A DNA stretch of 64,000 nucleotides from Tessaracoccus defluvii (GTDB lineage Bacteria > Actinomycetota > Actinomycetes > Propionibacteriales > Propionibacteriaceae), in the NCBI RefSeq assembly GCF_014489575.1, contig NZ_CP060789.1, positions 620,001-684,000 of the forward strand, read 5' to 3'. Positions 11,092-17,874 of this stretch are shown piece after piece. The notes below the pieces were generated by a model that was given only the letters and a program-made list of their open reading frames with translations, did not search any database and had not been told where the DNA came from. A program made the translations under genes and the position numbers. Numbering within the stretch: the first letter of the stretch is position 1; each line of letters begins with the position of its first letter.

Positions 11092-13397
11092 GCCGCACCG
11101 ACGGCCACGACCTGCGGCTGGTCCCGGTGGCGCTCGCCGCCTGGGGCGGGTCGTGGATCGGCACGGCGGGATGGTGGCCGGGCCCCGCGGTGCTGATCCC
11201 CGTGGTGGCGGCCCCTCTGCTGGTCGCCGTCGTCGCGGCCCGGGTCCGGCATCCGTGGGTGGCCATGTGCCTGGTCGTCGCGGTCGTGACGGGGGTGACG
11301 GCGGGGGTGCAGTCCTGGCAGAGGCACGAGTCGCCGCTCACGCGGGTCGCTGCTGACAGCGCGGCCGCGCTCGTGGAGGTGCGTCTCAGCACCGAACCCC
11401 AGCTGCGTGAGGACGTGGTCGTCGCCCGCGGCACGGTGACGGCTGCGGAGGTGCGGGGGCGGCGTATCGAGGGATCCTTCCCGGTGGTGCTGCTCGGCAG
11501 CGGCAAGGCAGGCGAGGCGCTGACGACGCTGGACAACGGGGCGGGCTACCGGCTGCGGGTACGACTGGCGGCCACCGAGGTCGCGGAACGCGAGGCGGCG
11601 CTGCTGAGCGTCCGCTCGGTGGTGGCGGTCACGCATCCGCCCGGGCCCGCGCAGCGGGTCGCCAACGATCTGCGGTCCGGGCTCCGGGACGCCGTCAGCC
11701 ATTCGCCGCCCGACCAGGCCGCGCTGGTGCCGTCGCTCGTGGTGGGCGATACGTCGAGGATCGACGAGGCCATGCGCGAGGAGTTCCAGGCGACCGGACT
11801 CACGCACCTGTCCGCCGTCTCCGGGGCCAACCTGATGCTGCTGCTCGCGGTCCTGCTGCCGCTGGTGCGGACCCTCGGTCTGCGGGGCTGGTGGGTGCGA
11901 GGAGCGGCCGTCGCGGGCGTGGCCGGCTTCGTCCTGGTCTGCGGGCAGGAGCCCTCCGTGCTCCGGGCGGCCGCCATGGGCACGATCGCCCTGGCGGCCA
12001 CCGGCGCCGGGCGGGGACGGAGAAGTCTGCGGAGCCTGTCGGTGGCCGTGCTGGTGCTGTGCTGGCTGGACCCGTGGCTGTCGCGCTCCGCCGGCTTCTC
12101 CCTGTCCGTCGCGGCGTGCGTGGGCATCCTGCTGGTCGCGCCCACGTTCCGGGCGGCGGTCGCGCTGTGGGCACCGGGGTGGCTCGCGGACGCGCTGGCG
12201 GTGTCTCTGGCCGCCCAGCTCGCCACCCAGCCGATCGTCACCGGGCTGAGCGGCCAGGTCTCGCTCGTCGGGGTCGCGGCCAACGTGCTGGCCGCCCCGT
12301 TCGTGGGGCCGACCACGGTCCTGGGCCTCGCGGCGGCGCTGACGTCGGCGGTGGCAGCGCCCCTGGCTGCGGTGCTGGGATGGCTGGCAGGCTGGACCGC
12401 CCAGCCCATCGTCTGGATCGCCAGACTCGGCGCCCGGCTCCCCGGGGCGACGTGGCGGTGGGAGGCGACGGCGCCCGGCCTCCTCGCGGTGACGCTCCTC
12501 GTCGTCGGCGTCGGCGTGCTGCTGGCCCGCTGGCTGCGGCACCCGGTCGGCGGGCTGCTGCTGGCCGGAGTGGTGCTGCTGGCCGGGGTGGTGCGGCCGG
12601 TGGTGCCGGGGTGGCCGGGGCCCTGGCAGGCGGTGTTCTGCGACGTCGGACAGGGGGACGCGACCCTGTTGAGGGCAGGGCCCGGCGCCGCGGTCCTCGT
12701 CGACACGGGCCCGGATCCCGCCGGCGTGTCGGCCTGCCTCGGCGACCTGGGGATCCGCCGGGTGCCGCTGCTGGTCCTGACCCACTACCACGCCGATCAC
12801 ACGGGAGGGACGGCGGCGGTCCTCGGCCGGGTCCGGCCCGAGCTCGTCCTCGTCCGGGACGGGCCGGCACCCGACTGGCTCCTGGTCGCTGCCCGGGAGG
12901 TGGGGGCGGAGGTGCGCTCGGCGGTGCCGGGAGAGGAGGTCAGGGTGGGGGAGGTCACCTGGACCACGGTCGCGGTGGGGGCGGCGCCCAGGCAGCCGGG
13001 CAGCCCGGAGGACGGCGAGGGCTCGGCGGAGAACGACGCCTCGGTCGTCGGGGTGGCAGAGGTGGCGGGGCTGCGCGTGCTGCTGCCGGGGGACCTGGAG
13101 CCGCCGGGCCAGGCGGCCGCGCTGCGCTCCGCCGCCCGGCTCGGAATCGGGCTCGAGGTGCATGTGCTGAAGTTGCCGCACCACGGTTCGGCCCGGCAGG
13201 AGCCGCGGCTGTTCGCCGCCACCGGAGCCGCCCTGGCCGTCGCGAGCGCAGGGGAGGACAACGACTACGGCCATCCGGCGGAGGCGGCGCTGCGTCTGGC
13301 GCGGGACTCCGGCATGGCGATGGCGCGCACCGACCAGCAGGGGAGCGTCGCCGTCACCCTAGCCGACGACGCGCTGAGCGTGCGCCCCCAGCGGTGA
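11088..13397 (+). CDS. comEC: ComEC/Rec2 DNA internalisation channel with metallo-beta-lactamase domain
   Basis: The 769-residue polytopic membrane protein should form the channel that carries single-stranded DNA into the cell. The N-terminal part has two helices and an OB-like domain, followed by the competence domain, marked by LVVGDTSRIDEAMREEFQATGLTHLSAVSG near residues 215-245, and multiple helices to about residue 500. The C-terminal domain is a complete beta-lactamase fold: FCDVGQGDATLLRAG, VDTGPDP, LTHYHADHTGG (HxHxDH-type metal site near residue 565) and LKLPHHGS. It overlaps comEA by 4 bases. The domain may act as nuclease on the non-transported strand; this is known only by family inference. 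Confidence 0.93.
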   Translation: MSRTDGHDLRLVPVALAAWGGSWIGTAGWWPGPAVLIPVVAAPLLVAVVAARVRHPWVAMCLVVAVVTGVTAGVQSWQRHESPLTRVAADSAAALVEVRLSTEPQLREDVVVARGTVTAAEVRGRRIEGSFPVVLLGSGKAGEALTTLDNGAGYRLRVRLAATEVAEREAALLSVRSVVAVTHPPGPAQRVANDLRSGLRDAVSHSPPDQAALVPSLVVGDTSRIDEAMREEFQATGLTHLSAVSGANLMLLLAVLLPLVRTLGLRGWWVRGAAVAGVAGFVLVCGQEPSVLRAAAMGTIALAATGAGRGRRSLRSLSVAVLVLCWLDPWLSRSAGFSLSVAACVGILLVAPTFRAAVALWAPGWLADALAVSLAAQLATQPIVTGLSGQVSLVGVAANVLAAPFVGPTTVLGLAAALTSAVAAPLAAVLGWLAGWTAQPIVWIARLGARLPGATWRWEATAPGLLAVTLLVVGVGVLLARWLRHPVGGLLLAGVVLLAGVVRPVVPGWPGPWQAVFCDVGQGDATLLRAGPGAAVLVDTGPDPAGVSACLGDLGIRRVPLLVLTHYHADHTGGTAAVLGRVRPELVLVRDGPAPDWLLVAAREVGAEVRSAVPGEEVRVGEVTWTTVAVGAAPRQPGSPEDGEGSAENDASVVGVAEVAGLRVLLPGDLEPPGQAAALRSAARLGIGLEVHVLKLPHHGSARQEPRLFAATGAALAVASAGEDNDYGHPAEAALRLARDSGMAMARTDQQGSVAVTLADDALSVRPQR

Positions 13398-13438
13398 CGA
13401 CGCGGCCCGCAGCCGGCGTCCTCGGTCCGGGCGCGGGG

Positions 13439-14020
13439 CTACCGTCGCCGGTACATGCGCAGCTGCATCCGCTTCGGCGGCTCCGGCGCGGCCTGGATGA
13501 CGGCGCGGGTGGCGGAGAGCTTGTCGGCGTAGCGGTCCGGCGGGCTGCCGAAGGCCTTCTGCCCCCACGGGGCCAGGACGTGTTCCAGGAGCATCAGGGC
13601 CCGTTCCGCCCAGAACCGCAGCGCAGGGTGGATCCACCCCGAGGTCTTGAACTGCCCGCAGGCGGCCGCGATGTAGGCGTTGACCTCGGCGTGGAGGAAC
13701 CCGACGTGGTCGTCGTCCGCGTCGAGCCAGGCGACGATCTCGGCCTGCGAGCTGTCCCAGATCTCCTCCGGCACGAGCCTCCAGTCCTCGATCAGGCTCG
13801 CGACGCAGCCCGGGACGTGTGCGTCGCTGCCTCCCTCGCGGAAGTGCTCGTGCAGGGCGCTGAGGGTGTCGTGTCCGGCGTCGCTGCCGAACGGGGCCCG
13901 GGGATCGTCCTCCGACCAGAACCAGTCCGGGGCCGCGGCGACGTAGGCCGGATGGCTGGTCGCAGGCGACAGGCCTTCCTCGTCGGTATCGAGGAAGGGG
14001 ACGTGTCGGAAGCTGCCCAT
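13439..14020 (-). CDS. Hypothetical protein, 193 residues
   Basis: I do not recognise this protein. It starts at an ATG preceded by a GGAG site on the minus strand and has good actinobacterial codon use. It is acidic in the first half (MGSFRHVPFLDTDEEGL, WSEDDPRAPFG), rich in tryptophan and histidine, and has no signal peptide or transmembrane segment. The C-terminal end is basic (PPKRMQLRMYRRR). The opening vaguely recalls DUF4259-type proteins, but the match is too weak to use. It is convergent with comEC and lies downstream of the TetR gene on the same strand, 31 bases after it, so the two may be co-transcribed. Confidence 0.6.
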   Translation of the reverse strand: MGSFRHVPFLDTDEEGLSPATSHPAYVAAAPDWFWSEDDPRAPFGSDAGHDTLSALHEHFREGGSDAHVPGCVASLIEDWRLVPEEIWDSSQAEIVAWLDADDDHVGFLHAEVNAYIAAACGQFKTSGWIHPALRFWAERALMLLEHVLAPWGQKAFGSPPDRYADKLSATRAVIQAAPEPPKRMQLRMYRRR

Positions 14021-14051
14021 CGGGAGGCTCCTCTCTTCTGTGGGTGGGGGA

Positions 14052-14660
14052 TCAGGATGGCGTCGCCGAGCAGGTGAGGTCGATGCCGCGCAGGATCGCC
14101 TCGGCCTGTCGGTGGCGGTCGGGCCGGCTGCGTCCGGCGATGCGGGGGAAGTCGGCGAGCGCCTCGACCTCGCAGATGGCGTCGGTGCCCGAGGTCCAGC
14201 CCTCGCCCTCCAGCACCGCGCTGCCGTAGAACCACCCGACGATGAGGTCGTGGGCGTCCCTGGGGTCGAGGGAGCCGCGCTCGGTGAGCGTCATGATCGT
14301 CTCGCTGAGCTCGAACGACGAGCGGCCCAGGACGGGGCCCCGGCGCAGCAGCGAGACCGTTCCTGGCGTGGACAGGACCGTCTCCCCGCGGGCGGCGAGT
14401 TCCAGGAGGGCACAGTGCGGGCACTCATACTCGAGCAGCTCCTGCGGGTGCAGGCGCCCCAGACGCTCGTCGGCGAGGTCGTGCCAGATCGCGTCCAGCG
14501 AGGGGAAATAGGTGTACAGGGCGTTGGCGGCCACTCCGACCTCCGCGGCGACGGCCCGCAGCGAGATCCCTTCGACGCGGCCGTTCGCACCTAGCAGCCG
14601 GTCGGCGGCCCGCAGGATGAGCGCTGCGGTGATGTCTCCGCGGGGACCGCGCGCCGCCAT
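14052..14660 (-). CDS. TetR/AcrR family transcriptional regulator
   Basis: The 202-residue protein has an N-terminal TetR DNA-binding domain (ILRAADRLLGANGRVEGISLRAVAAEVGVAANALYTYFPSLDAIWHDLAD, shown in pieces: helix-turn-helix near residues 30-52). The rest is an alpha-helical ligand/dimer domain with a CPHCALLE pair of cysteines near residue 85. The start at 14660 is chosen because a GGAGG site lies 6 bases upstream on the minus strand and the longer reading is out of character. A semi-palindrome just upstream (14696-14708) may be its operator. Its target is probably its own transcript and the hypothetical gene downstream. Confidence 0.88.
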   Translation of the reverse strand: MAARGPRGDITAALILRAADRLLGANGRVEGISLRAVAAEVGVAANALYTYFPSLDAIWHDLADERLGRLHPQELLEYECPHCALLELAARGETVLSTPGTVSLLRRGPVLGRSSFELSETIMTLTERGSLDPRDAHDLIVGWFYGSAVLEGEGWTSGTDAICEVEALADFPRIAGRSRPDRHRQAEAILRGIDLTCSATPS

Positions 14661-14695
14661 GGGTTTCCTCCTCCGGGATCGTCGCCAGACCGATC

Positions 14696-14708
14696 TGCAC
14701 AGTGTACA
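14696..14708. promoter_or_regulatory. Possible TetR operator (imperfect palindrome)
   Basis: The 13-base stretch tgcacagtgtaca is an imperfect palindrome (about 10 of 13 positions symmetric) located 36 bases upstream of the TetR start. Position and symmetry suit an autoregulatory site; nothing more supports it. Confidence 0.3.
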
Positions 14709-14757
14709 AAGCTCAGGAGGGCACGGCACGGGTATTCCGGGCAGGTTCCTGATCGGG

Positions 14758-14794
14758 AGGGGGCGCGGGGCGACACCGGGGCTCCGCGCCCCCT
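14758..14794 (-). terminator. Hairpin terminator after the Gfo/Idh/MocA gene
   Basis: Perfect 11-base inverted repeat (agggggcgcgg / ccgcgccccct), 5 bases past the stop codon of the leftward oxidoreductase gene. It lies between that gene and the TetR promoter, so it should insulate them. Confidence 0.65.
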
Positions 14795-14798
14795 GCCG

Positions 14799-15785
14799 TC
14801 AGTCGCGCGGCTGCAGCCCGGCGGCCACGTACATCGCGTCGATGGCGCGCATGTTCGCCACCGAGTCCTCCGGCCCCGTCAGGAGCGCGGCGCCGCTCCG
14901 CACGGCGTCGACGAACACCTGCAGCTGCGCCGCGTAGCTCGTCGGATCGTGGGGTACCTCGATCGTGGAGGTCTCGTCGCCGACGATGACGGTGAGCGAG
15001 TTGCCGAGCTGGGGGAGCACGAAGCCCTCGACCTCGATGCGTCCCAGGGTACCGGTGACGACCGCCGTCTGCCGCTCCTCATCCTCCAGCAGGGAACTGG
15101 AGATGGTGCCGGTCACGCCGCTGGGGAAACGCACCTCGGCAGTCAGTGCCTCGTCGAGGCGCGGGTCGGTGGAGGGCCGGGCGACGGCGGAGACGACCTC
15201 CGGCTCCTCACCGGCGACGCTGCGAACGAAGTGCAGGCTGTAGCAGCCCAGGTCCATCGTGGAGCCGCCCGCCAGGTCCTGCTGGTAGCGGATGTTGCCG
15301 CGGTCCTCGAGTCGGATGTCGAACCAGGCGGACACGTCGACCAGATCGCCGATCGTGTGGTCCGCCACCAGGCGCAGCACCTCCGCCATGAGGGCGTGGT
15401 AGCGGTAGTGGAAGGCCTCCATCACGACGAGCCCGGACTCCGCGACATGGGCTGCCACGGCCTCTGCCTCCGCCAGATTCGAGGCGAACGGCATCTCGAC
15501 GAGGACGTGCTTGCCCGCGTCAACGGCGGCGACCGTCCAGCGCCCGTGCTCGGAGTTCGGCAGGGGAATGTAGACGGCGTCGATGTCCGGATCGGCAAGG
15601 ACATCCTCGTAGGAGTCGAGCACCCGCGCGATGCCGTGCGCCGCGGCGAACTCCTCGGCCCGGGCCCGGTTCCTGGCGGCGACCGCAGTCAGCCCGACGG
15701 ACGGGTTGCCCGCCGCCGGGGCGATGAGGGAGTTCGGGGTGATGCCGGCAGCACCCAGGATGCCGATGCGCAGTGGGGTGGTTAT
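14799..15785 (-). CDS. Gfo/Idh/MocA family oxidoreductase, probable ATA start
   Basis: This NAD(P)-dependent sugar or polyol dehydrogenase family protein has an N-terminal Rossmann domain (RIGILGAAGITPNSLIAPA, then YIPLPNSEHGRWTVAAVDAG, then the EKP-equivalent HVLVEMPFASN) and a C-terminal alpha/beta domain (HYRYHALM..., DLGCYSLHFVRSVAG). The EKP lysine-containing motif is replaced by EMP. The natural N-terminus reads xTTPLRIGILGAAG, placing the start at 15785-15783, where the codon is ATA preceded by an AAGGAG site. No ATG, GTG or TTG lies between an upstream in-frame stop and that point; the first internal GTG (15623) would delete the nucleotide-binding motif. Length from ATA is 328 residues, normal for the family. 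Substrate unknown. Confidence 0.82.
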   Translation of the reverse strand: MTTPLRIGILGAAGITPNSLIAPAAGNPSVGLTAVAARNRARAEEFAAAHGIARVLDSYEDVLADPDIDAVYIPLPNSEHGRWTVAAVDAGKHVLVEMPFASNLAEAEAVAAHVAESGLVVMEAFHYRYHALMAEVLRLVADHTIGDLVDVSAWFDIRLEDRGNIRYQQDLAGGSTMDLGCYSLHFVRSVAGEEPEVVSAVARPSTDPRLDEALTAEVRFPSGVTGTISSSLLEDEERQTAVVTGTLGRIEVEGFVLPQLGNSLTVIVGDETSTIEVPHDPTSYAAQLQVFVDAVRSGAALLTGPEDSVANMRAIDAMYVAAGLQPRD

Positions 15786-15849
15786 TGCTCTCCTTTGAGT
15801 ACGTCTCCCCGGAGTCTCTAGCTAGCAACGTTCATGCCAAGGTAGACCT

Positions 15850-16167
15850 ATGAAGATCGTCAGAAACGGCTCTTGGTGTTACTCGGGCTCCGTGGACAAA
15901 CCTGTCGATATTGTTGGTCTGGCTTATGACTTTTGGTTTGAGCTCGCCAAGGCCGATGAAATACTGGAATTGGGCGAGACCCCGCAACCCCTCGGTCAAG
16001 ACGGACTGCTATATTACGTGCGTTTCAAACACGCTGGTGAGCTGACAACACCAACCTGGCCCGACTCCGCTGGGTATTCCACGATCAAGTCCGCGATGAA
16101 GGCCGCCGAAGAGCGGACACCGGGAGCCATCACTTGGAATCCTTCAAGCAGTCTTAACCAGAATTAG
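15850..16167 (+). CDS. Hypothetical protein, 105 residues, low GC
   Basis: I do not recognise this protein. It starts MKIVRNGSWCYSGSVDKPVD, has no transmembrane segment, and ends in a polar tail (WNPSSSLNQN). Base composition is close to 50% GC with many A/T-ending codons, unlike its roughly 70% GC neighbours, which suggests recent transfer. Its stop codon lies 11 bases from the left end of the IS element. The small acidic protein with several tryptophans could be an orphan immunity or defence cargo protein, but nothing in the sequence shows that. Confidence 0.6.
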   Translation: MKIVRNGSWCYSGSVDKPVDIVGLAYDFWFELAKADEILELGETPQPLGQDGLLYYVRFKHAGELTTPTWPDSAGYSTIKSAMKAAEERTPGAITWNPSSSLNQN

Positions 16168-16838
16168 GGATGCCCTAGGCCGTGTTGATCAAGAGGCGGG
16201 GCCGGGCGCGGCCAGTGATTCCATCCGACGGGAAGGTCGCGGAGGACGGGCTTGGCGTCTTTGAGGCGCTGGGCAGGAAGATCTTGGGAGCGGGATTTCC
16301 CGGAGCTCGCGCCGTCGGGATAGGTGAAGGCGTAATCGACCCAGGGGCGAAGTCCGCGTTCGATCGTCTCTCGGTAGTTGCCGCTGACGGTCGCGAACAC
16401 TTGCTGCTCGAGTTCATCGGCTTCGGCCTCCCAGTTCGAGTCGCAAGCGTCGCAACCGCAGACTGGGTAGTGGAAGTCGTGCAATAGTCCCGCGTGCATG
16501 TAGATCCCCGGATAAGCGGTGAAGACCAACGTCAAGGACGCGCACTTCGGATCATTAGGACGTATCCGCACCGCGCGCACCACATCATGAAACGCGGGAC
16601 GCAGCAGATCCGCTGCCACCTCAACACCCTCATCGACCTCGACGTCATACGTCTCTCGGAGGTGGGCGATAAGGGCGTCAGCGACAACGTGCAGCGGTGC
16701 GAACCGCTCGGGATGCGTGTCGACCGAGTAGGTGTCTTCCGGAGGTGACCCGTGCCACCGACTCCCGTAGTTGATCACCGCGCCGTCAGCATCGCGGAAC
16801 ACCGGCGCTTCGATCAAAGGGCGAACGTAGGAACTCAT
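16164..16838 (-). CDS. DUF6226-like protein carried inside the IS element
   Basis: The 224-residue protein begins MSSYVRPLIEAPVFRDADGA, and its PPEDTYSVDTHPERFAPLH stretch resembles, from memory, the actinobacterial DUF6226 family, whose function is unknown. A cluster of cysteines (PVCGCDACDS near residues 126-135) could bind metal. The start at 16838 has an AGGA site at proper spacing; the ATG at 16856 lacks one. It begins 38 bases after the transposase stop on the same strand, so both may share a transcript. Its last codons are formed by the IS inverted repeat, and its TAA stop lies just outside the element, overlapping the end of the convergent 105-residue gene. Confidence 0.65.
   Translation of the reverse strand: MSSYVRPLIEAPVFRDADGAVINYGSRWHGSPPEDTYSVDTHPERFAPLHVVADALIAHLRETYDVEVDEGVEVAADLLRPAFHDVVRAVRIRPNDPKCASLTLVFTAYPGIYMHAGLLHDFHYPVCGCDACDSNWEAEADELEQQVFATVSGNYRETIERGLRPWVDYAFTYPDGASSGKSRSQDLPAQRLKDAKPVLRDLPVGWNHWPRPAPPLDQHGLGHP
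16178..16196 (+). repeat. Left terminal inverted repeat of the IS
   Basis: ggccgtgttgatcaagagg, exact complement of 17807-17825. It encodes the last residues of the passenger gene (…DQHGL) on the minus strand. Confidence 0.9.
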
Positions 16839-16875
16839 CCCGTCATCCTGCCGCATCGGCGCGGCGCCGGCCGGC

Positions 16876-17439
16876 CTATGGCCAGGCCGGACGGGACAGG
16901 TCCGTCTTGATCCAGATCAGCGTCGCAGCGAGGCTGATCGCGGCACGATAGTTGCGAGCGAGCTTGTCCGAACGCATCGCGATGCCGCGCCACTGCTTGA
17001 GCTTGTTGAAGCAGCGTTCGACGACGTTGCGGCCCTTGTAGCGTTCCTGCTGCTGATCGCCGAAGTCGATCGGTCGGCCTGGCTTCTTGCGGCGGTGCGC
17101 GATCTGATCGTCCCTCTCGGGGATCGTGGCCGCGATCCCTCTCGTGCGCAGCCATGCACGGTTCGCCTTCGACGGGTAGCCCTTGTCGGCGAGCACCCGG
17201 TCGGGGCGGGTGCGCGGCCGGCCCTTCCCGTCGCGGGGCACGCGGATGTCCTCAAGCACGGCGGGCATCATCGTGGTGTCGTTGACATTCCCACCGGTGA
17301 TGACCATGCCCAGCGGCCTTCCGCGGCCGTCGCAGACCAGGTGCAGCTTGGTCGTCAGGCCGCCACGGGAGCGTCCGATCCCGTGATCAGGCGGCTCGAA
17401 CCACGGATTCTTGTGATTCGGCAGGGCCCCCTGTGTCAC
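16876..17439 (-). CDS. IS5-family transposase, orfB (catalytic C-terminal part)
   Basis: This 187-residue frame carries most of the DDE catalytic core: GRSRGGLTTKLHLVCDGRGRP, the second aspartate in VLADKGYPSK, and the glutamate in RNVVERCFNKLKQWRG with the YREK-like helix residues. It overlaps orfA by 53 bases in a shifted frame, and its own GTG start is in the overlap near a run of five G. In IS427-type elements the two frames are joined by programmed frameshifting to give one transposase of about 270-300 residues. The offset here cannot be cured by adding one G, unlike the other frame breaks in the window, so it looks genuine. Confidence 0.85.
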   Translation of the reverse strand: MTQGALPNHKNPWFEPPDHGIGRSRGGLTTKLHLVCDGRGRPLGMVITGGNVNDTTMMPAVLEDIRVPRDGKGRPRTRPDRVLADKGYPSKANRAWLRTRGIAATIPERDDQIAHRRKKPGRPIDFGDQQQERYKGRNVVERCFNKLKQWRGIAMRSDKLARNYRAAISLAATLIWIKTDLSRPAWP

Positions 17440-17776
17440 GCTTCAGTGTCGCGCCGTGCTGATGCACACGTGCAATCGTGGAGTCGATCGAGACGACCCA
17501 GTCGATCTTCCCGGCGGCGTCGGCCTGCTTCTGCACCTCGGCCAGCAGCTTCTCCCAGGTGCCGTCCTCGGCCCACCGGTTGAACCGCTTGTAGATCGAG
17601 TTCCACTTACCGAACCGCTCCGGCACGTCCCGCCACGGCGCCCCGGTGCGGTACTTCCACGCCATACCCTCGACCGCGAGGCGATGATCCGTCCACGGCC
17701 TCGACCTCCCGGTCACCGTCGGCATCAACGGCTCCAGCACGGCCCACACCTCGTCCGAGATCTCCTGCCGCGTCAC
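17387..17776 (-). CDS. IS5-family transposase, orfA (N-terminal part)
   Basis: This 129-residue frame has the DUF4096-type N-terminal domain of IS5 transposases: ISDEVWAVLEPLMP, then WKYRTGAPWRDVPERFGKWNSIYKRFNRWAEDGTWEKLL, and the first catalytic aspartate in WVVSIDSTIARVHQHGA. It starts 31 bases inside the right inverted repeat. It ends after the overlap with orfB in a family-typical out-of-frame tail (LKRDTGGPAESQESVVRAA). It provides the DNA-binding part of the frameshifted transposase. Confidence 0.85.
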   Translation of the reverse strand: MTRQEISDEVWAVLEPLMPTVTGRSRPWTDHRLAVEGMAWKYRTGAPWRDVPERFGKWNSIYKRFNRWAEDGTWEKLLAEVQKQADAAGKIDWVVSIDSTIARVHQHGATLKRDTGGPAESQESVVRAA

Positions 17777-17806
17777 CGTTCAAGACTCGCCCAGCGGAGA
17801 GTGAAC

Positions 17807-17825
17807 CCTCTTGATCAACACGGCC
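17807..17825 (-). repeat. Right terminal inverted repeat of the IS
   Basis: Exact inverted copy of 16178-16196, located 31 bases upstream of the transposase orfA start and followed by the target TA. Confidence 0.9.
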
Positions 17826-17874
17826 TAATAGTGGCGGCGGGGAGACGTGCTCGCAGGAGGAGCGGGAGGTCCGC

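Larger units (their letters stand above)
16178..17825. mobile_element. IS5-family-like insertion sequence with an extra (passenger) gene
   Basis: Perfect 19-base terminal inverted repeats (ggccgtgttgatcaagagg at 16178-16196 and its complement at 17807-17825) bound a 1,648-base element. TA is present immediately outside both ends, fitting the TA duplication of IS427-group elements. The transposase pair occupies only the right 0.95 kb, the usual full size for such an IS. The left 0.7 kb holds a DUF6226-like gene on the same strand. No second copy of the end sequence is seen between the two parts. It lies between the low-GC hypothetical gene and the beta-propeller gene. Confidence 0.85.

Noticed and set aside
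10578..13274. Antisense frame of about 900 codons over comEC
   Set aside because: Arg/Pro/Gln/His-rich shadow of comEC with no recognisable domain or ribosome binding site.
16838..16876. An internal IS end between the transposase and the passenger gene
   Set aside because: No copy of the 19-base terminal repeat or similar sequence occurs there; the only matching ends are at 16178 and 17825.
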